NCBI GenBank assembly: GCA_025924275.1
Contig: JAICEH010000011.1
Coordinates: 1-17,483, forward strand
DNA length: 17,483 nucleotides
DNA from: Gemmatimonadales bacterium
Lineage (GTDB): Bacteria; Gemmatimonadota; Gemmatimonadetes; Gemmatimonadales; GWC2-71-9
Direction of reading: 5' to 3'
This document shows positions 13,608 through 17,483 of the stretch, piece by piece. Position numbers and translations under genes: made by a program. Below the pieces are notes generated by a model. It did no database searches and was not told where the DNA came from. It saw only the letters and a list, made by a program, of their open reading frames with translations. Numbering within the stretch: position 1 is the first letter of the stretch; every line of letters begins with the position of its first letter.

Positions 13608-14396
13608 CTAGGAAGCGATGGTGGCGAGGTACCGGGGCGCCGAGGTCGGCGCCCGGGAGCCCCCGGCCGGCTCTTCCGTGAGCGCGAACGCCGCCCAGCG
13701 CCGGCCGTCGGTCGGGAGCCGGATGTCCTCGACCAGCGCGCGGCCATCGGCCTCCGTCCGGAAGACGGAGGAGGGCACCGGCGCGCCACCCTCGGGGATG
13801 AGCCAGAGCTGCCATGCGCGGTCCGGCGGCGGGATGGGCAGTTCAGAGGCGTGGAGCACGGCGACCTCGCGCTCGCGGTTCCAGATCAACTGGACGTCGG
13901 GCGACGGCTGGGTGGTGGCGCTCAGCCGGAAGAGGGTGCTGGCCGGGTCGAGGAGCGAACCGAGCAGCCGCTCCCGGCCCGCCAGCCGGTGCTCGAGCGC
14001 GGCCACACCGGCGCGGGCGGAATCGGCCCGGCTCGCCATCTCCTCCCGGGCCCTGATCGAGACCACGGCGAGCGCAGACGTCCCGAGCGCGAGCACCGCC
14101 GCGGCGGCGAGGCCGGCGCGGAGCAGCCGGTCGCCCCGGCGCCGCCCGGCGCGGGGCTGCCGCTTGGCGCGGCCGGTGGCCCTCGCGAGGACCCGCCCCC
14201 GGAGGGCGGGATCGGGGCCGGGGACGTCGGCCGCGAGCGGGAGCACGCCGATGGCCTCCCGATAGCCCGCCAGCTCGGCCCGCGCCTCCGGGGACACGGC
14301 GAGAAGCTTCTCGAACTCCCGGGCCTCCTCGGAGCCCAGGGCGCCGAGGGCGTAGGCCGCGGCCGATTCCCGCAGCTTGTCATCGCGAGCGGTCAC
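13608..14396 (-). CDS. RskA-like anti-sigma factor (membrane-anchored)
   Basis: A 262-residue single-pass membrane protein. The N-terminal cytoplasmic part (AAAYALGALGSEEAREFEKLL, about 12-32) is the sigma-binding helix pattern of the anti-sigma-K family. The usual zinc-binding HxxxCxxC is absent and the protein contains no cysteine at all. A transmembrane helix lies at about 92-114, then a helical stretch, and residues 150-262 form the periplasmic RskA domain with its diagnostic WQLWLIPEGGAPVPSS block. It should hold the neighbouring ECF sigma factor at the membrane until an envelope signal triggers its release, commonly by proteolysis. The GTG at 14396 overlaps the sigma stop codon as GTGA, giving stoichiometric production. 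The frame is open further upstream only as a shadow of the sigma gene. Confidence 0.88.
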   Translation of the reverse strand: MTARDDKLRESAAAYALGALGSEEAREFEKLLAVSPEARAELAGYREAIGVLPLAADVPGPDPALRGRVLARATGRAKRQPRAGRRRGDRLLRAGLAAAAVLALGTSALAVVSIRAREEMASRADSARAGVAALEHRLAGRERLLGSLLDPASTLFRLSATTQPSPDVQLIWNREREVAVLHASELPIPPPDRAWQLWLIPEGGAPVPSSVFRTEADGRALVEDIRLPTDGRRWAAFALTEEPAGGSRAPTSAPRYLATIAS

Positions 14397-14986
14397 GTGG
14401 TCCGCTCCTCGAGCCAGGGCGCCAGCGCCTCGCGCAGCTTCTGCATCCCGAGGCGAAGGCGGGCCTTCACCGTGCCCGGCGGGGCCTGGAGCCGTTCGGC
14501 GATCTCCGACTGGGTGAGGCCTCCGTAGAACGCCAGTTCGATCGCCTCCCGCTGGGCCGGGGTGAGCTGGGCCACGGCTTCCCGCACCACCAGGCTGCGC
14601 TCGCTGGCCGCAACCTCGCCGTCGGACGCGGCGGCCCGGGCACTTGCCGCGGCGTCCGCCGGCGCGGCCACGGGAGTCGGCCGCGTGCGGCGCGGGGAGG
14701 AGCGGGCGGCATCGAGGGCGCGGCTGCGCGCCATGGTGACCAGCCACGACGCCACCGAACCGCGGGCCGGGTCGAAGCGCGACGCCTCGCGCCAGGCCTG
14801 GGCGAGGACCTCCATCACCACTTCCTCGGCACCGGCCCGGAGTCCCAGCACCCGGTAGGCGACGGCATAGGCCACTCCGCCGTGACGGTCGTACAGCTCG
14901 CCCAGGGCACGCTCCTCTCCGTCCCCCATCCGCGAGACGAGGACGCGGTCGTGAGCAGCGGCGGCAGGGTCGGTCGGACGCGCCAT
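14393..14986 (-). CDS. ECF-type RNA polymerase sigma factor
   Basis: A 197-residue sigma-70-family protein of the ECF class, which directs RNA polymerase to a small regulon when released by its anti-sigma factor. The sigma-2 domain covers about residues 12-95 (ALGELYDRHGGVAYAVAYRV, then EVLAQAWREASRFDPARGSV and WLVTMARSRALDAARS). An Ala-rich linker follows (about 100-130), and then sigma-4 at about 132-185 with the helix-turn-helix LTQSEIAERLQAPPGTVKAR. Sigma-3 is missing, as expected. The ATG at 14986 begins the conserved protein; residues encoded upstream in the same frame are low-complexity and overlap the DUF1684 gene. Partnership with the RskA-like gene places it near the SigK/RskA type of ECF factors. 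It is first in a coupled sigma/anti-sigma/TlpA unit. Confidence 0.92.
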   Translation of the reverse strand: MARPTDPAAAAHDRVLVSRMGDGEERALGELYDRHGGVAYAVAYRVLGLRAGAEEVVMEVLAQAWREASRFDPARGSVASWLVTMARSRALDAARSSPRRTRPTPVAAPADAAASARAAASDGEVAASERSLVVREAVAQLTPAQREAIELAFYGGLTQSEIAERLQAPPGTVKARLRLGMQKLREALAPWLEERTT

Positions 14987-15045
14987 GGGACGGGGCCGGT
15001 CCTCGTGGCTTCGGATGGACGTGGCGTGCACCGGCAGTCGGTCCG

Positions 15046-15075
15046 AGTCTAGCCCCCACCGGCCGGCCGGGACAA
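15046..15075 (-). promoter_or_regulatory. Candidate promoter of the sigma/anti-sigma/TlpA operon
   Basis: Minus strand: -35-like TTGTCC (15075-15070), an 18-base spacer and -10-like TAGACT (15051-15046). Each matches four of six sigma-70 consensus positions, which makes this one of the best pairs in the window. It would start transcription near 15039, giving a leader of about 50 bases before the sigma ATG. I cannot tell whether the ECF factor also acts on it. Confidence 0.5.
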
Positions 15076-15089
15076 CCGGCGGCCGGGGA

Positions 15090-15944
15090 TCACTCGCCGG
15101 GCGGGACCGCATCGCCGGCTCCGCCGGCGTATCGCTCTCCGGCTTCCACGCGGACGGGGAGCCGGTTGCCGGTCCAGGGCACGGGGCAGGGGAACGCGGT
15201 GCTGTAGGCGCAGAAGGGATTGCGCGCCCGGTTGAGATCGAGCCGGTAGCGGCCGTCGGGAAGCGGCTCCAGCGGGACGAAGCGGCCCGCGGGATAGCTC
15301 CCGGTGCCATTGGTGCCGTCCTGGAAGTAGACCTCGAGCTCAGCCTCGCCCGTGGAGGGATCCGGGATGCGGCGCACCACCAGGCTCACGGTGTCTCGAC
15401 CGACCGGAACCCGTACGCGCCCCGCCTCGGCCGCCTCCACCTCGAATCCGTCCAGCGTGAGCAGCCGGACGGTCTCCGGCCGCGCCGCGGGGTCCAGGGG
15501 ACCGACGAAGCTCCAGCTGCGGGCTTCGGGGTAGAACTCCGGAGCCTTCCGCGCCGCCGAGGAATCGTAGAGCGTGATCCACGGTGCCTCCCGGCGCCCG
15601 CCCAGGGCGAGCATCAGCGTGCCGAGCGCCACCGGCCGCCCCCGCGCCACGAGCCGCCGTCCCGCCGGTCCCTCGATCACCGCCCCACCACCCTGACGCA
15701 GGATCCGGTGCTCGCCGAGCCCGGGAACCGGGAGGTCGGCGTCGTCCGGTCCGAGCGTCAGCGCGTCTGCCAGGGGCCGGTGGGCCACGGCCGCGGCCGG
15801 AGAAACGGGTGAGCTCACCAGCCACCGGGTGAATTCCGCACGTTCCCGCGTGAGGGCGGTCTGCGCCGCCGCCCGGGTCGCGGCGCCGGAGAGGAGGGCC
15901 ACCCAGGCGAGGAGGATCCATACGGCACGGGGGTGCCTTGGCAT
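15090..15944 (-). CDS. Exported DUF1684 protein
   Basis: A 284-residue protein with a signal peptide (residues 1-28, basic start, WILLAWVALLSGAA core, AAAQ end). The mature part carries the DUF1684 landmarks: an N-terminal WLVSSPVSP region with early Gly/Asp-rich beta strands, KAPEFYPEARSWSF in the middle, and the C-terminal signature SYPAGRFVPLEPLPDGRYRLDLNRARNPFCAY followed by CPVPWTGNRLPVRVEAGE. Cys245 and Cys253 in that signature could pair. The family is widespread in bacteria and archaea but has no established function. It is usually exported, as here. It precedes the sigma-factor gene by 103 bases and follows thiO by 101 bases. The ATG at 15944 has no ribosome site, but a -10-like TAGACT ends 6 bases before it. 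Confidence 0.88.
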   Translation of the reverse strand: MPRHPRAVWILLAWVALLSGAATRAAAQTALTRERAEFTRWLVSSPVSPAAAVAHRPLADALTLGPDDADLPVPGLGEHRILRQGGGAVIEGPAGRRLVARGRPVALGTLMLALGGRREAPWITLYDSSAARKAPEFYPEARSWSFVGPLDPAARPETVRLLTLDGFEVEAAEAGRVRVPVGRDTVSLVVRRIPDPSTGEAELEVYFQDGTNGTGSYPAGRFVPLEPLPDGRYRLDLNRARNPFCAYSTAFPCPVPWTGNRLPVRVEAGERYAGGAGDAVPPGE

Positions 15945-15950
15945 GACCGC

Positions 15951-15956
15951 AGTCTA
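15951..15956 (-). promoter_or_regulatory. -10-like TAGACT, leaderless geometry before DUF1684
   Basis: TAGACT on the minus strand, the same hexamer as in the sigma-operon promoter, lies 6 bases before the ATG at 15944. No convincing -35 box stands at 17-18 bases. Its position would put the transcript start at the initiation codon. Confidence 0.35.
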
Positions 15957-16013
15957 CCCGGAACCTGCGGGGCCCGCCACGCATCCGCGCCGCGTCGCCC
16001 GACTGGGCGGCTT

Positions 16014-16031
16014 CCCGCCTGGCCCGGCGGG
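16014..16031 (-). terminator. GC hairpin after thiO
   Basis: CCCGCC (16014-16019) and GGCGGG (16026-16031) make a 6-bp GC stem with a 6-base loop, 14 bases past the thiO stop codon. There is no T-tract; a terminator role is suggested by position only. Confidence 0.35.
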
Positions 16032-16045
16032 GGATTCCGAGCGCC

Positions 16046-17161
16046 TCAGCCCCGGATCCAGCCCCAGAACCGGGCCGGATCCACCGCGGAGAGGTCTTCG
16101 AGGAGGGTGGGCTCGCGCTGCACCAGCTGCCGGATGATGACGCCGGTGATGGCGGCCAGCAGGATGCCGTTCCGGCCGTGGCCCGTGGCGTACCAGAGGC
16201 CGTCGAGGGCCGGCTCGCCCCCGATGAGCGGCGCGCCGTCGGGGCTTCCGGGGCGGAGCCCGGCCCAGGTCCGACGCGGGGCGCGGCCGCGGAGCAGCGG
16301 ACAGATGCGGGTCGCGGCGTCCAGGATGCGGGTGATCCCCTCCTCGGTGGTGGCGGGATCGAAGCCCGCATACTCCATCGTGGAACCGGCCGCGACGGAG
16401 TCGTCCCGGAACAGCGCGTAGGCGTGCTTGACGTAGAAGATCCCGCGGGCCACTCCCTCGGGTCGCGCGAGTTCGACCATCTGCCCTCGGATCGGTGCCA
16501 CCGGCATCGGCGCCGGGAGGCCGTCCACCAGCCCGGACCAGGCGCCGGCGGCGAGCACCACGTCGGGCGCGGCGTAGCGCTCTCGGCCCAGGACCCCGGT
16601 CACCCTCCCCCCGCGACGCTCGATGGAGCGCACTTCGTCCGCCACGACCACGGCACCCAGCCGGCGCGCGTCCGCCAGGCAGGCGGCCACCAGGGCCTGC
16701 GCATCCACGGCGCCTTCCTCCGGCGCCCAGAGCGCGCCCCGGCAGTCGCGCAGCCAGGGCCAGCGGGTGGCCACCTCCTCGTCGTCCAGCCAGTCCACCA
16801 CGTGGCCCTGCTGCCGCTGCCACGAGACCCGGGCGAGGAGCGACTCCGCGTCGGCTTCGTCGAAGGCCAGATGGGCGATACCTTCCTGTCGGAGCCCGAT
16901 GTCGAGGCCGGTGGCCTCCCGAAGCTCGGGTGCCAGCTCGCGGTAGAGGTCCCGCGCCAGGAGGCCCAACTCGAAGAGCGGAGTCTCCTCGCTCGCCTCG
17001 ATCTGGGGTGCCAGCATGCCGGGTGAAGCCCTCCAGGCCTCGCCGGCCTCGGTGCCGCGTTCGACCACCAGCACGCGTCGCCCCGCGCGAGCCAGTTCGC
17101 GGGCGCAGGCAGCCCCGACGGCCCCGCCGCCCACGACGATAACGTCAACGGCTGTAGTCAC
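16046..17161 (-). CDS. thiO: Glycine oxidase ThiO-type FAD enzyme
   Basis: A 371-residue FAD-dependent amine/amino-acid oxidase. The dinucleotide-binding site is VVGGGAVGAACARELA (9-24), with Glu34 at the end of the second strand. The ThiO-type C-terminus shows GLRPGSPDGAPLIG (Arg303) and LWYATGHGRNGILLA (Arg330); by motif these two arginines correspond to the substrate-binding arginines of Bacillus glycine oxidase. ThiO converts glycine to iminoglycine for the thiazole half of thiamine. Other thi genes are not in the window, so a D-amino-acid or sarcosine oxidase role remains possible. I chose the GTG at 17161 because it opens directly into the conserved FAD strand; a TTG at 17230 would add 23 atypical residues. 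It is divergent from the small membrane gene at 17246. Confidence 0.85.
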   Translation of the reverse strand: MTTAVDVIVVGGGAVGAACARELARAGRRVLVVERGTEAGEAWRASPGMLAPQIEASEETPLFELGLLARDLYRELAPELREATGLDIGLRQEGIAHLAFDEADAESLLARVSWQRQQGHVVDWLDDEEVATRWPWLRDCRGALWAPEEGAVDAQALVAACLADARRLGAVVVADEVRSIERRGGRVTGVLGRERYAAPDVVLAAGAWSGLVDGLPAPMPVAPIRGQMVELARPEGVARGIFYVKHAYALFRDDSVAAGSTMEYAGFDPATTEEGITRILDAATRICPLLRGRAPRRTWAGLRPGSPDGAPLIGGEPALDGLWYATGHGRNGILLAAITGVIIRQLVQREPTLLEDLSAVDPARFWGWIRG

Positions 17162-17231
17162 TTGGCACTCGACGAAACTTTTTGAAACGTCGGGACGTAG
17201 GAAGGGCAGTCCGGCCGCGGAGCCGGCCAAC
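17162..17231. promoter_or_regulatory. Divergent intergenic region with A+T-rich tract
   Basis: This spacer between thiO and the 71-residue membrane gene contains GAAACTTTTTGAAA (17174-17187), a strikingly A+T-rich run for this region, flanked by CGACG (17169-17173) and CGTCG (17188-17192), which are reverse complements. TTGGCA (17162-17167) resembles a -35 on the plus strand, but no good -10 follows at the right distance. The divergent promoters, and possibly an operator, should lie here; exact boxes cannot be fixed. Confidence 0.4.
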
Positions 17232-17238
17232 GAGGAGG
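17232..17238 (+). promoter_or_regulatory. Strong ribosome binding site
   Basis: GAGGAGG lies seven bases before the ATG at 17246. It is the strongest Shine-Dalgarno sequence in the window, and it supports the reality and the start of the very small gene behind it. Confidence 0.85.
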
Positions 17239-17245
17239 AAGATAG

Positions 17246-17461
17246 ATGATCCGGTCGCTCATCGGCTACGCGATTTTCGCCGTCGTGGCGATCCTGGCGC
17301 TGAAGCTCGTCTTCAAGCTCCTGGGCCTCGCGTTCGGCCTGTTCTGGGCCCTGCTCTGGTTCGCCTTCATCGGCTTCGTGTTCTACCTGATCCTCCGGCT
17401 GTTCAGCCCGGGCACGGCGGACCAGCTGCGGGACATGATCAAGGGCAAGCCGACGGTCTGA
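17246..17461 (+). CDS. 71-residue membrane protein
   Basis: I do not recognise this protein. Almost the whole chain is hydrophobic: residues 4-32 (LIGYAIFAVVAILALKLVFKLLGLAFGLF) and 33-54 (WALLWFAFIGFVFYLILRLFSP) read as two membrane helices, or one long hairpin rich in Phe and Trp, followed by a short polar tail (GTADQLRDMIKGKPTV). The strong ribosome site and normal codon use show it is a real gene. Nothing indicates a signal peptide or catalytic residue. Its promoter probably lies in the 17162-17231 spacer shared with thiO. No function can be proposed beyond a small inner-membrane protein. Confidence 0.8.
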   Translation: MIRSLIGYAIFAVVAILALKLVFKLLGLAFGLFWALLWFAFIGFVFYLILRLFSPGTADQLRDMIKGKPTV

Positions 17462-17483
17462 GCGACCGGCGGAGGGCGGCGGC

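Noticed and set aside
12276..14528. Open frame of 750 codons on the plus strand, antisense to the TlpA-like and anti-sigma genes
   Set aside because: Same GC-bias shadow pattern; no recognisable motif, no ribosome site, and it covers genes with clear domains.
14987..15310. Longer N-terminus of the ECF sigma factor
   Set aside because: The added 108 residues are low-complexity and overlap the conserved C-terminal end of the DUF1684 gene; the canonical sigma-2 region begins shortly after the ATG at 14986.
17162..17187. Sigma-54-type promoter starting at TTGGCAC
   Set aside because: The required TTGC-type -12 element is absent at the correct spacing; the following bases read GAAACTTT.
17182..17203. 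TTGAAA and TAGGAA as -35/-10 pair for the small membrane gene
   Set aside because: The spacer is only 10 bases, too short for a sigma-70 promoter.
1..17483. Search for tRNA, rRNA, insertion sequences, integrases, toxin-antitoxin pairs or defence genes
   Set aside because: No cloverleaf or rRNA-like stretch, no transposase or integrase motif and no restriction or defence domain was seen by eye; a covariance-model scan would be needed to exclude small RNAs.

Overview
The window is very GC-rich bacterial chromosome (judged by eye, not computed). It is tightly packed and mostly coded on the minus strand. Gene content and style fit a Gemmatimonadota-like environmental bacterium: an alpha2beta2-type pyruvate dehydrogenase complex with its lipoyl synthase, an outer-membrane beta-barrel protein, an ECF sigma/anti-sigma pair, a DUF1684 protein and a DTGSG-repeat DUF4097-like protein. 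The phylum assignment is an inference and is not proven by any single gene. I see no rRNA, tRNA, CRISPR array, insertion sequence, phage or plasmid signature. This looks like core chromosome, not an island.

Layout, left to right. (1) 1-2207, minus: a TPR protein, followed by a secreted DUF4097-like beta-solenoid protein cut by the window edge. (2) 2339-3709, plus: a divergent M20-family dipeptidase. (3) 3743-5374, minus: a small four-helix membrane protein, a cytoplasmic sulfite-oxidase-like molybdopterin enzyme and an unrecognised helical protein, probably one transcription unit. (4) 5375-5501: G-rich tandem repeat with no gene. (5) 5502-11980, minus: lipA-pdhA-pdhB-pdhC-(outer-membrane barrel)-lpdA, encoding all three PDH components plus the enzyme that makes the lipoyl cofactor of E2. 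(6) 12102-12392, minus: a small membrane/coiled-coil protein. (7) 12423-14986, minus: ECF sigma factor, cysteine-free RskA-like anti-sigma factor and a TlpA-like thiol-disulfide protein, coupled end to end. (8) 15090-15944, minus: an exported DUF1684 protein. (9) 16046-17161, minus: ThiO-type glycine oxidase, divergent from a 71-residue membrane protein at 17246-17461.

The central functional unit is the pyruvate-to-acetyl-CoA cassette. LipA builds the lipoyl group, E1 (PdhA/PdhB) decarboxylates pyruvate on thiamine diphosphate, E2 (PdhC) transfers the acetyl group, and E3 (LpdA) reoxidises the lipoyl arm. The sigma/anti-sigma/TlpA unit is probably an envelope-sensing circuit.

No unmistakably new system is visible. 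The best leads are a recurring GTA[GT]CTTTCC promoter-like motif, several starts whose -10-like hexamer sits only 6-7 bases upstream (leaderless transcripts), an outer-membrane protein gene inside the PDH operon, low-complexity intergenic repeats with strong hairpin or quadruplex potential, and an in-frame tandem repeat in the E2 linker.
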